Shown here piece after piece: positions 1 to 9,200 of a DNA stretch of 64,000 nt (the stretch's first letter is position 1; every line of letters begins with the position of its first letter). Source of the stretch: JANNBN01 sp963763885 (lineage in GTDB: Bacteria; Actinomycetota; Acidimicrobiia; Acidimicrobiales; JANYDT01); assembly GCA_963763885.1 (NCBI GenBank), contig CAVXQD010000001.1, forward strand, positions 620,001 through 684,000, in the 5' to 3' direction. The notes beneath the pieces are model-generated. The model was not told the origin of the DNA and did no database searches. It saw only the letters and a program-made list of their open reading frames with translations. The translations under genes and the position numbers were made by a program.

Positions 1-890
1 ACACCGGTTGCCGCGCTCGCTCCCGAGGCGGCAAGCGCGTCGCGTCGACGCGCTTCCTCGAGAGCGATGGTTGCCCCCTCGACGGCTGCTTGTTTCGTCG
101 TGACGTCAGCCTGCTTGTTCAGCAGGTCGGCCTCTTTCAGGGCAAGGTCAGACTGCCCGCGGGCTGCGTCTCGTGACGCGGTATTGCGTGCCGCTACCAC
201 AGCGGCTTTGGCAGCAGCAACTGCCGCCCTGGCGTCGACGAGATCAGCGGGCTTGGCCCCAGAGCGGTTGAGCAAATCGGCCTGCCGCGCCTGGAGGAGA
301 CGATCAGTGGCCTGACTCAACGTCGACTCCGCGAGCAGGATACTTGCGCGCTGTTGGTCGTTCGGCCCGAGAGCTTGGTATCCCGAGTCCGCGTACCACT
401 TGGTAACCGCTGCGCCAGTCGATCCGTCGAAACGGCCGTCGACCGTGCCGGGCGTAAAGCCGCCACGATCGAGAAACTCTTCAAGCTGTTGAACGTCAGT
501 GCCGACGGCTCCTGGGCCAAGGTCGCGGTAGTTGGGGGTGGCCCCGACAATGGCAAACACCGGCCGACCAGACACCACCAGAGCAACATCGCCTTCTTCA
601 AGCGTTGCCCCCTTGACCGGCGGTTCGCTGACCAGGACGGGCGGCGGGCGAAGGGCAGAGGGGGCTAGCACCACGACGATAGGGTCGCTGTAACGCATGG
701 TTCCCCGAACGATGAGATCTGAGCTCAGCACTCGCTTCTCAACCGGGTAGGTGATCAGTGAAGCTAGCGGGGGGGCTGCTTCTGCCGATATTTTGGCCGG
801 CGACTTCACCCGAGTCGCTGCGACCCATCCAGCGCCCGTGGATGTTGCAATGGTCGCGACAATTCCGGCCGCCGCGATCGAGCGCCTCAC
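1..890 (-). CDS. HlyD/MacA-like exporter adaptor with peptidoglycan-binding domain (partial)
   Basis: Gene read right to left; 296 codons are visible and the C-terminus lies off the left edge. Likely a membrane-fusion (adaptor) protein linking an exporter to the cell envelope. Seen: an N-terminal hydrophobic segment (about residues 5-25), a beta-rich stretch, a peptidoglycan-binding-1-like module (about 123-171, with GTDVQQLEEFLDRGGF and VDGRFDGSTGAAV), then an Ala/Gln-rich coiled coil from about 185 on. The GTG start overlaps the stop of the upstream lipoprotein gene as GTGA, so the two are probably co-translated. In actinobacteria adaptors of this build usually precede a MacB-like ABC ATPase and permease; that these follow beyond the edge is inference. 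Confidence 0.8.
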   Translation of the reverse strand, partial: MRRSIAAAGIVATIATSTGAGWVAATRVKSPAKISAEAAPPLASLITYPVEKRVLSSDLIVRGTMRYSDPIVVVLAPSALRPPPVLVSEPPVKGATLEEGDVALVVSGRPVFAIVGATPNYRDLGPGAVGTDVQQLEEFLDRGGFTPGTVDGRFDGSTGAAVTKWYADSGYQALGPNDQQRASILLAESTLSQATDRLLQARQADLLNRSGAKPADLVDARAAVAAAKAAVVAARNTASRDAARGQSDLALKEADLLNKQADVTTKQAAVEGATIALEEARRRDALAASGASAATG

Positions 891-1903
891 TTGGGATTCT
901 GCAATTCGGCCTGTGCTTTGGACAGAAGCACCGCATTCTCCTCTGCAAACTGCTTTACGTACTCGGCCTTCACCTTGTCTTCTGCGTCAACCACGTACTT
1001 CTCTTCACATTGGAGGTCAGCTTCGGCAGTTGCGAGTTCTTCCGCCTGTAGGCGTGCGAGCGCAACCTTGTCGTAGGGGGGCAGTGCGTCGGTGCCGAAC
1101 ACAAGAGGGCTGAATCTCGCATCTTCCCCGAGGACATTTGCTGCGGCGGGCCCGACGATCGCAGCGAGTTTCTCCATCATGGCGCCATCGACAGCGTTGG
1201 GTTCTGAGTAGTCGAAGCCCTCCTTCCGCATGCAAGTCGACCAGTCCGCCCTGGCCTTGATGAGACGTTCATCGGCCTCAGCCCGCGCGTCGAGTTCCTC
1301 GATCTTGGCCAATGCCGAAATCACGTTGGTTCCTCCGAATACCGCGGTTGTGCCTTCTTCGACACAGCCTCCGAGTCCCTCCAGGTCGCCGGCCTTTGCC
1401 CCCTCGACTGCGCCCGACACAGAAACATCGGCCTTTCCACCTGTGAGAGCGACGTCAAAGGCCTGCTGTCCAGCCGAATCGAGTCGACTTCGGTAGGTCA
1501 CATTTGGGTCGACGGACTGCGACGACTGGCTGATTTCTACGACCTTTTCGAAGACAGTGCTGATCCCGTAGCCAAACTGGCGTCGGAATTCGTCATCAGT
1601 AAGTCCGCTCGAACCCGTGATAGCAGCCTTGGTCGCGTTCGGATCAACGGGAACATATTCGAATCCCGCACGTTTCATACAGGCTTTCACCAGTTCTTCG
1701 ACCCGGGTCTGTTTGAGGGCTAACCCTGCGTCATCGAGCCCGAGCGGCGCGTCGACCGCGGCAGCGTCGTTTGACGCGTTGTTCGAATCACCTCCACACG
1801 CTGCCAACGAAGCGGTCAGCAAAATCGATACTGAAATCCCGACACCCACAGCGGCGACGGAGCTTCTCGCTCGAGAGATTAGGTTTTGATTGGCCGTCAT
1901 CAT
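887..1903 (-). CDS. Lipoprotein with paired CM-x3-GF-x-Y motifs
   Basis: Predicted 338-residue secreted lipoprotein; function unknown. The signal peptide ends in the lipobox SLAAC with the lipidated Cys at about residue 36, followed by an Asn/Ala/Asp-rich linker. The mature part has two similar motifs, ACMKRAGFEY and TCMRKEGFDY, plus two more Cys (GGCVEEG and QCEEKY), which suggests two disulphides in a duplicated fold. I chose the ATG at 1903 because AGGA lies five bases upstream and the signal peptide then has normal length; the frame stays open to 2029. It is the first gene of an operon with the adaptor at its 3' end (GTGA overlap), so it probably works with that exporter, for instance as a substrate-binding or accessory subunit; this is inference. 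Confidence 0.75.
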   Translation of the reverse strand: MMTANQNLISRARSSVAAVGVGISVSILLTASLAACGGDSNNASNDAAAVDAPLGLDDAGLALKQTRVEELVKACMKRAGFEYVPVDPNATKAAITGSSGLTDDEFRRQFGYGISTVFEKVVEISQSSQSVDPNVTYRSRLDSAGQQAFDVALTGGKADVSVSGAVEGAKAGDLEGLGGCVEEGTTAVFGGTNVISALAKIEELDARAEADERLIKARADWSTCMRKEGFDYSEPNAVDGAMMEKLAAIVGPAAANVLGEDARFSPLVFGTDALPPYDKVALARLQAEELATAEADLQCEEKYVVDAEDKVKAEYVKQFAEENAVLLSKAQAELQNPK

Positions 1904-2024
1904 TTCGTTCCTATCTCTGATTGGTTTGGATGTTCCCACAGCGAACACTATCGAATTCCAACCATCAATCTCAATGAACTGCTGTACGCAACTTCCGCAC
2001 GATTGAATTCTCATCAACTTTGTT

Positions 2025-2045
2025 GACAACGCGTAGCGTGTTGTC
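2025..2045. promoter_or_regulatory. Operator-like inverted repeat
   Basis: Arms GACAACGCG and CGTGTTGTC around TAG, nine base pairs with one G-T mismatch. It lies about 120 bases upstream of the minus-strand lipoprotein start. A TTGTCA that could serve as a -35 element for that operon overlaps one arm. A repressor site is plausible but no regulator gene is visible nearby. Confidence 0.4.
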
Positions 2046-2182
2046 TATCGTCCTGCTTGACGAGGTGCTCAGCTCAATGGCCCCGAATCATGACGGTATC
2101 GATTCCCTTCCGGAGCTCTAGTTTTATTGCGCCATGACGCGCAGTTTGCTGGCGTCTCTCGACTGGCCTGAGACTTAACGAC

Positions 2183-2208
2183 CCATCGAAACCCCCTTGT
2201 TTCGATGG
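2183..2208. terminator. Perfect 9-bp hairpin, no T-run
   Basis: CCATCGAAA and TTTCGATGG separated by eight bases form a perfect stem-loop. No run of T follows on either strand, so it could be a factor-independent terminator of unusual form, an RNA-stability element in a long RND leader, or an operator. It lies about 460 bases before the RND operon start. Confidence 0.35.
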
Positions 2209-2666
2209 CCCCGCTTGAGCGCCCCTTACGTTCAGTATGGGCAATTGCTTCGCAGGCGCCGCACCCGGCGTCGCTTCTTTACGAAGAAGAGAAGTCCCAA
2301 GTTTCGCCCTAGAGCAAATGCTCCGGTCGATGCCGAACTCTTTCATTCCTTCGAAGTTGCGCGCTCGTGGTCGCGGAATAATCACCGTCGTTTTCGCTGC
2401 CGTATTGCTCGACAGGCTCGACCTTCTCCGTTTGGTTCCACGAAAGAGATTCCTCGAATCACTCGTGGTTCGGAATTTCACGTTCGAGTCACACAACCAC
2501 CTCGTCGCAAGAACGAATATGCAAGGACTCCAATGAGACCGATTAGTACGTGGAGACCAGCGGCGCGTCTGATGTTGAGGACAGCCAAGGATTCCAATCC
2601 TGTTCTTACTCGCCAACCTTGTTGTCGACCAGTCCATCGGCCCACAGACGAAGGAGCAGCGAGCTC

Positions 2667-5600
2667 ATGCGCTGGCTGATCGGATGGGGTTCCCGTAACC
2701 GTCGACCGGTAGTCGGGTCTTCCGCGGTGCTACTTTTACTCGCCGTTTGGCAGGTCCCAAAACTCCGCACGGAGGTGCTGCCGGAGTTCGCTCCGCCCAC
2801 TGTCGAGGTACAAACGGAGGCCCTCGGGCTGTCTGCTGCCGAGGTGGAGCAGTTGATTACTGTCCCGATGGAGCAGGATCTTCTGAACGGCGTGGCTTAC
2901 CTCAAGTCGTTGCGTTCGAAATCTGTACCGGGGTTGTCGTCCATTGAAATGATCTTCGAGTCAGGAACTCCGATTGCAAAAGCGCGGCAGGTAGTCCAGG
3001 AACGTCTCACGCAGGCGCACGCGCTGCCGAACGTCTCAAAGCCTCCGCAGATGCTTCAGCCGAAATCGTCTGCGAGCCGTGTGATGATGATCGGACTGTC
3101 GTCGAAGACGCTCACTCCGATTGAGCTCGGTGTCCTCGCCCGTTGGACGTTGCGACCCAACCTCTTAGGGGTCGGTGGAGTCGCGAATGTCGCGATTTTC
3201 GGTCAACGCGAACGTCAGTTGCAGGTGCAGGTCGACCCTGCTCGGTTAGCAGAGAAGGGAGTGGGACTCGATACGGTCATCGAGTCCACCGGTAACGCGT
3301 TGTGGGTGTCTCCGCTTACCTACATTGAGGCTTCGACACCTGGAGCCGGCGGGTTCATAGAAACGCCGAATCAGAGGCTCACCGTCCAGCACGAGTCGCC
3401 CATCGTGGACGCCCAACAACTCGCTGCGGTCTCGCTCGAAGGCTCGGGTGCCGACGGGCTCACGCTTGGCGATGTCGCCGAAGTGGTTGAAGACCATCAA
3501 CCGTTGATTGGCGAGGCTGTGTTCAATGAAGATGGCCCGGGCCTCATCCTCGTCGTCGAGAAGGCCCCCGGCCGTTCGACGGCAGAAGTTGCCGAGGACG
3601 TGGGAGACGCGCTCGAACTTCTCGCGCCCGGTCTACAGGCTGTAACCGTCGACACCGACATCTATCAACCTGCCGAATACGTGAAACGTGCCTCCTCCGC
3701 GTTGAGGAACGCTGTTGCGATAGGAGTAGTCCTCGCCGCGCTCGTGCTTCTAATTCTTTTGGCGTGGCACGGAGCATTGGTCGTTGCGAGTTCCGTCGGA
3801 GTAGCCGGTGCCGCAGCGGGGATACTGCTTCTACTCCGCAATACCGTGGTCAACTCGATGATTGTCGCGGGTTTCCTGCTCGCGTTGGCCTTCGTAGTTG
3901 ACGACGCAGTTTCAGCCACTGTTGCTGTCTTTCGCCGACTACACACCAAAGGAGACCGCGGAGACGACAGTACAACGCTTTCTGCCAAGATTCGGGCCGG
4001 CGTGTTCGATCACAGCAGCCCGGCGTTCTATGCGCTCGTGATTGCCACCGTGATCTGCGCACCGCTTCTGTTTATCGACGGCCTCACCGGCGAGGCGTTC
4101 GTCCCTCCGATGATTCGTTCCTATCTCACAGTCCTACTTGCATCTGCGGTGGTAGTGGCATTGCTGTTGCCAGCGTTGATTGTCCTCCTTGTCGGGAACA
4201 GACCGGTATCGCCTCCCGAACCAAGGAGCATCCGAGTCATTCGAGAGAAATACGCCAAAATGGCGGATGGTCGCTTCCGTGCAAAAACTCCGGCTCTCGT
4301 CGGTTGCATCGTACTTTTCAGTGTCGGCGCGATCGGCCTTACCCAAGTCGATAGCGACACGATTCCGCGCTTCAAAGAGACTGACTTGCTGGTTACCATC
4401 CAGTCGTCGCCAGGAACATCTCTTGGCGCGATGCAACAAATAGCCACGCAGATGAGTGCAGAGTTGCGGACCGTAGACGGGGTTCGACGAGTCGGTGGCC
4501 ATCTTGGTCGAGCGATTACGGGTGATCAGGTGGTCAGCGTCAACGATGGCGAGTTATGGGTTCGCCTCGATGACGATGCCGACTACAACAGGTCAGTTCG
4601 GGCTGTGAAACAGTCGATCGCGAAGTACCCGGGAGTGCGGGCACGGGTTTCGACCTACACCGATCAACGGCTGAACGATTTGCTCGACCCTGGCAAGCCA
4701 CCGATCGATGTGCGGATTTATGGCGAGGACCGCACCCGCCTCCTCGATAAAGCGAATGAGATCAAAGCCGGGCTTCTCGGCATCAAAGGTGTCCGGAATC
4801 CGAGGATCGAACTCGCTCCGAATGAACCGAGCCTGCTGGTCAAAGTCGACTTGGCAAAGGTCCAAAAGATCGGCCTTCTCCCCGGTGATGTTCGCCGCGC
4901 TGCCGCCACTTTGCTGCAAGGCATAGAGGTCGGCAACCTGTTCGAAGACCAAAAGGTCTTCGAGGTCATCGTCGTAGGCACTCCAGAGTTGCGTTCGAAC
5001 GTCAGCTCAGTGAAAAACCTGCTTCTCGAAACACCATCCGGGACTCCGGTACGACTCGGAGATGTGGCTGACGTCCGAGTTGCGGCTACCCCAGCCGTGA
5101 TAGAGCGTGACGCATCGGCCAGAATCGTTGACGTCGTGGCCGACGTCAGCGGTCGTAGTGCAGCCTCAGTGTCGTCCGATATCGAGAAATTCCTTCAAGC
5201 GCAGAACTACGAACTTGGCTACCACGCCCAGTTGATTACAGACGATCAGAACCATCGCAATGCGGTCCGTCGGGTTTGGGCCATGGCACTAATCGCTGGG
5301 CTCGTCGCTTTGCTGATTTTACAGGCTGCGTGTGGGGGCTGGAAGCTCGCCGCTGCGATGTTGCTCACGATCCCAGCAGCGATGCTCGGGGCGGTGCTCG
5401 CTGTTCTCCTTGATGGCGGAACTCTGACCATCGGTCATCTCGCAGGGCTCATCGGCACGATCGGATTGGCGGTACGAAACGTCACCTTTATCGTTCGACG
5501 CAGTCAACAGCTAGAACTAGACAGTACCGACGATGACCGGAGCCAGTTCATTGGGGTCGCGTCCGGCGAACGGGCCAGCTCGGCTCTGATCTCCACGCTG

Positions 5601-5834
5601 GTGTCCGTTGCTGCGCTCGGTCCGATAGCGGCTCTGCGCAACTCGGCCGGCGGTGAGATCGCTTCGCCCCTCGCAATCACACTGCTCGGTGGAATGCTGA
5701 GTTGTCTCGTGGTCGGGTTGTGGATCGTCCCCGCTTTTTATGCCTGGTTGGCGCCGGACATGCGGCACAAACAACTCTTCGTGAATGAAGCTCAAACCGA
5801 CGCGAATTCCCTGGAAGGAAGAACATATGCGTAG
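2667..5834 (+). CDS. CusA/CzcA-family RND efflux pump, divergent (pump 1)
   Basis: 1055-residue inner-membrane RND transporter, normal length for the heavy-metal efflux (HME) branch. Seen: the N-terminal transmembrane helix followed by the family sequence VLPEFAPPTVEVQTEALGLS, two large extracytoplasmic loops with an HME-like GGHLGRAITGDQV, and the fourth-helix acidic pair (VVDDA, about D411-D412) used for proton relay. It departs from the family where pump 2 has VDDAIVDIEN (here VDDAVSATVA) and ARNGIMLF (here VRNVTFIV). Start: ATG at 2667 is ten bases after AAGGAG; the frame opens earlier but with no family similarity. The gene overlaps the next by 8 bases. Substrate (metal or organic) cannot be told from sequence. 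No outer-membrane channel gene is present, as expected in a monoderm. Confidence 0.9.
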   Translation: MRWLIGWGSRNRRPVVGSSAVLLLLAVWQVPKLRTEVLPEFAPPTVEVQTEALGLSAAEVEQLITVPMEQDLLNGVAYLKSLRSKSVPGLSSIEMIFESGTPIAKARQVVQERLTQAHALPNVSKPPQMLQPKSSASRVMMIGLSSKTLTPIELGVLARWTLRPNLLGVGGVANVAIFGQRERQLQVQVDPARLAEKGVGLDTVIESTGNALWVSPLTYIEASTPGAGGFIETPNQRLTVQHESPIVDAQQLAAVSLEGSGADGLTLGDVAEVVEDHQPLIGEAVFNEDGPGLILVVEKAPGRSTAEVAEDVGDALELLAPGLQAVTVDTDIYQPAEYVKRASSALRNAVAIGVVLAALVLLILLAWHGALVVASSVGVAGAAAGILLLLRNTVVNSMIVAGFLLALAFVVDDAVSATVAVFRRLHTKGDRGDDSTTLSAKIRAGVFDHSSPAFYALVIATVICAPLLFIDGLTGEAFVPPMIRSYLTVLLASAVVVALLLPALIVLLVGNRPVSPPEPRSIRVIREKYAKMADGRFRAKTPALVGCIVLFSVGAIGLTQVDSDTIPRFKETDLLVTIQSSPGTSLGAMQQIATQMSAELRTVDGVRRVGGHLGRAITGDQVVSVNDGELWVRLDDDADYNRSVRAVKQSIAKYPGVRARVSTYTDQRLNDLLDPGKPPIDVRIYGEDRTRLLDKANEIKAGLLGIKGVRNPRIELAPNEPSLLVKVDLAKVQKIGLLPGDVRRAAATLLQGIEVGNLFEDQKVFEVIVVGTPELRSNVSSVKNLLLETPSGTPVRLGDVADVRVAATPAVIERDASARIVDVVADVSGRSAASVSSDIEKFLQAQNYELGYHAQLITDDQNHRNAVRRVWAMALIAGLVALLILQAACGGWKLAAAMLLTIPAAMLGAVLAVLLDGGTLTIGHLAGLIGTIGLAVRNVTFIVRRSQQLELDSTDDDRSQFIGVASGERASSALISTLVSVAALGPIAALRNSAGGEIASPLAITLLGGMLSCLVVGLWIVPAFYAWLAPDMRHKQLFVNEAQTDANSLEGRTYA

Positions 5835-6249
5835 GACGACTGTCTTCGCAGCAGTAGCGGTCTCAATGATCTTGGTCGGTTGCTCCGACGATCCGGTTGA
5901 GGTTGCCAAATTGGCCCCTGCAGTGGTTGACACCGTTGCAGGAAGGGAAGAAAAGCAAGTCACCCTCACAAAAGACGCCGGTGAACGAATTTCGCTTGCG
6001 ACCGGGGCAATATCCTCCGGGAGCGGTGCCGAAACGGTGGTGCCGTACGGGGCAGTGATCTACGACGCTGATGGTGGTGCATGGGCGTATGTCTCGACTG
6101 GAAACAACATCTTCATTCGAGAAGCTCTCCAGATTGATCGGATCGAAGGCGACAAGGTGTACCTGAGTAAGGGCCCCGCAGTGGGTACAAAAGTTGCCGT
6201 CGTCGGGGTCGCCGAGCTGTATGGCGCCGAGACCGGCATTGGCAAATAG
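5827..6249 (+). CDS. Small lipoprotein resembling the C-terminal domain of an RND adaptor
   Basis: 140 residues. The signal peptide ends in a perfect lipobox (LVGC, Cys 19). The middle and end (VPYGAVIYDADGG, then IDRIEGDKVYLSKGPAVGTK, then VAELYGAETGIGK) read like the C-terminal membrane-proximal domain of CusB/CzcB-type adaptors. The lipoyl/barrel-sandwich and hairpin domains of a full adaptor (about 350-400 residues) are absent. Start ATG at 5827 follows GGAAGGA; it overlaps the pump-1 stop by 8 bases and is followed within 8 bases by pump 2, so one transcript is likely. Inferred role: membrane-anchored docking piece for the RND trimer. The truncation is not an accident at an edge, since signal peptide, start and stop are intact. 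Confidence 0.75.
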   Translation: MRRTTVFAAVAVSMILVGCSDDPVEVAKLAPAVVDTVAGREEKQVTLTKDAGERISLATGAISSGSGAETVVPYGAVIYDADGGAWAYVSTGNNIFIREALQIDRIEGDKVYLSKGPAVGTKVAVVGVAELYGAETGIGK

Positions 6250-6257
6250 GCCATACC

Positions 6258-9200
6258 GTGCGCTGGATTGTCTCCCAAAGCCTGCGGTTCAGGTTTGTCG
6301 TTGTCGCCTTGAGTGCGACCATGATGATCATCGGCTTTGGTCAGATCCTGAGGGCCCCGGTTGATGTATTTCCAGAGTTCTCCCCACCCCGCGTTGAAGT
6401 GCAGACGATGTCATTCGGGCTATCTGCCACAGAAGTTGAATCGCTCATCACGGTTCCCATCGAGCAGGTGCTCGCAGGCCTTCCTGGCCTCAACGAGATG
6501 CGATCAAAGTCGGTCGTGCAGTTGTCGTCTATCGAGCTGATCTTCGAGCGCAAGGTGGATCTGTTTGTTGCCCGCCAAAACGTCCAAGAGCGGCTGGCCA
6601 CGATCACGGCAACCTTACCCACCTGGGCCTCGCCGCCATTCATCCTTCAGCCCCTGTCGGCCACGAGCCGAGCGATGAAAATCGGACTGTCGTCGAAGAG
6701 CTTGTCGGTTATCGACATGTCCATGCTCGCGTACTGGAAAGTTCGGGCACGGTTGTTGCGAGTGCCAGGAGTGGCCAATGTGACCATCTACGGCGAGCGA
6801 ATCCGCATGACACAGGTTCAGGTTCGACCGGACAAATTGCTGGAATACGGAGTGTCACTGGACAAAGTGATGGAGGTGACATCGAACGCGCTGGCCGCCG
6901 GTATTCTTCGATATGAAGCTGGTCACGTGATCGGTACAGGTGGATTCATCGAGACGACTAACCAGCGACTCCAGGTGGAACACCAGCTGCCGATTCTGAC
7001 GCCAGCAGATCTTGGCGAGGCGATAATCGAGCAACGCGACTCAGGCCCAGTCCGATTGAAGGACGTCGCAATGCTGAAGGAGGGCGCCCAGCCTCTGATC
7101 GGGGACGCTGTGATCAATGGTGGTCCAGGTCTGATGATGATCGTAGAGAAGCTGCCATGGGGCAATACGCTCGACGTAACGAAAGGTATCGAAGAGGCAA
7201 TCGAGGAGTTGCAGCCAGGCCTTCCTGGAGTTGACATCGACACAACCATTTTCCGTCCTGCGAGCTACGTGCAGGAATCGATCGACAATTTGACTGGCTC
7301 ACTCCTTCTCGGGTCGATTCTCGTTCTGTTGGTCTTATTGCTCTTCCTCTTCGATTGGCGAAGCGCACTCATCAGCGTGATTACGATCCCGTTGTCGCTC
7401 ATGGCGGCGATGATGGTGTTGGCGTGGCGGGGTACGACAATCAATACGATGATCTTGGCTGGGCTGGTGATCGCGCTTGGGGCGATCGTTGACGACGCAA
7501 TCGTGGACATTGAGAACATCATCCGAAGACTCCGGCTCGCTCGCTTGACCGAGTCTCGCCAATCGACCGCCTCCATCATTCTTGACGCTTCGATTGAAGT
7601 ACGCGGTGCTGTTGTTTATGCGTCATTGATCGAGGCCCTTGCGCTGTTGCCGATATTTTTCCTGCAAGGTCTCACCGGGTCCTTTTTTCGGCCACTGGCG
7701 TTTTCGTATGCCCTCGCGGTAATTGTTTCGATGTCGGTGGCTCTCGTGGTTACTCCGGCCATGAGCCTCATCCTGTTATCCATCGGAAAACTCAACCATC
7801 GCACTTCGCCGGTAGTCGTTGTTCTCCAACGCGTGTACGAAAGGGCATTGACTTGGGTCGTTCGTCGACCGCTGCCGGGCATCTTGGGCATCGTGACAAT
7901 TGTCGGATCCGGGTTTGTCATCGTGCCCCGGCTTGGTCAGGAACTGCTTCCCGATTTCAAGGAACGTGACTTCCTCATGCACTGGGTCACCAAGCCGGGG
8001 ACATCGATCGGAGAGGAGGTCCGCATCACCGAGGCCGCCTACAAGGACCTGATCAAGATTCCGGGAGTACGCAACTTTGGGGCACATATAGGTCAGGCCA
8101 TGCAAGCCGACGAAGTTTATGGGGTCGACTTCGGTGAGAACTGGATCAGTGTCGACCCCGAGGTCGACTACGACAAGACATTGGCAAGCATCCAGAGTGT
8201 TGTGGATCGGTATCCGGGACTTCGCCGCGATGTGCAGACCTACCTAAAAGAACGGACACGCGAGGTGCTTGCCGGTTCCTCTCACCCCATCGTGATTCGC
8301 CTTTACGGCGAGGATATCGAGAAGCTGAACGAAAAGGCCGATGAACTCGTTGAGGTGCTTGCGTCTATCGAAGGAGTCGACGAGGAGCACAAGGAGCTTG
8401 TCACAAAGATGACTCAACTCCAGGTGGAGCTGAACCTCGAGCTCGCCCAAAAGTACGGTCTCAAACCTGGTGACGTCCGGCGAGCCGCGTCGACCATGAT
8501 TTCGGGCGAAGAGGTCGGCGACTTCTTCAGCGGGGGTCAGGCCTTCGACGTAAACGTGTGGACCTCGCCCGAACAACGCGACAGCGTGACCGACGTCGAG
8601 AACATGCTGCTTGATACTCCGGACGGATCCCACGTCGCCTTGAAGGAAATCGCCGATGTCCGGCTAGCCCCGACCTACAACGCGATCAAGCGGGAGAATT
8701 CGCAGCGTCGCCTCGACGTCGACGCCGAGGTGTCCGGGCGTGATCTCGGTTCAATTGTCGATGAGCTTGAAGACAAGCTTGCCAACGTTGAGTTCGAGAC
8801 TGGATATACCTATCGGTTGCTGGGTGATTACACCGAGCGAAAAGCCGCATCGAAAGACCTCCGAGCCTGGGCTTTGGTAGCCGCAGCGGGGGTCTTTCTG
8901 TTGCTCATGGCCGCGCTGAAGAGTTTTCGGCTTTCGGTATTGGCCTACGTAACGCTGCCAATGGCCCTCATCGGTGGAGCAATTGCCGTGTGGCTCCAAG
9001 GTGGCATTATCTCTTTGGGATCGCTCGTAGGCTTCTTCACTGTGCTTGGCATCGTCGCCAGAAACGGCATCATGCTGTTTTCGCACTACCAGCATCTCGA
9101 GGAACACGAAGGTGAGGTGTTCGGACCTCAACTTGCTGTCCGGGGCGCGGTGGAGCGCTTGGCGCCCATCTTGATGACCGCCCTGACCACAGGTCTAGCG

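Larger units (their letters stand above)
1904..2666. other. Divergent intergenic region between two export operons
   Basis: About 760 bases with no convincing gene; the open frames here have no ribosome-binding site and unnatural composition. It must hold the promoters of the minus-strand lipoprotein/adaptor operon and the plus-strand RND operon. Seen: an operator-like inverted repeat at 2025-2045, a perfect 9-bp hairpin at 2183-2208 and a short palindrome GAGCAAATGCTC at 2312-2323. AAGGAG at 2651-2656 is the ribosome-binding site of the first RND gene. Confidence 0.6.

Noticed and set aside
2074..2637. Open frames on both strands in the divergent promoter region (187, 160 and 99 codons)
   Set aside because: They overlap one another, lack start signals and show no domain-like sequence.
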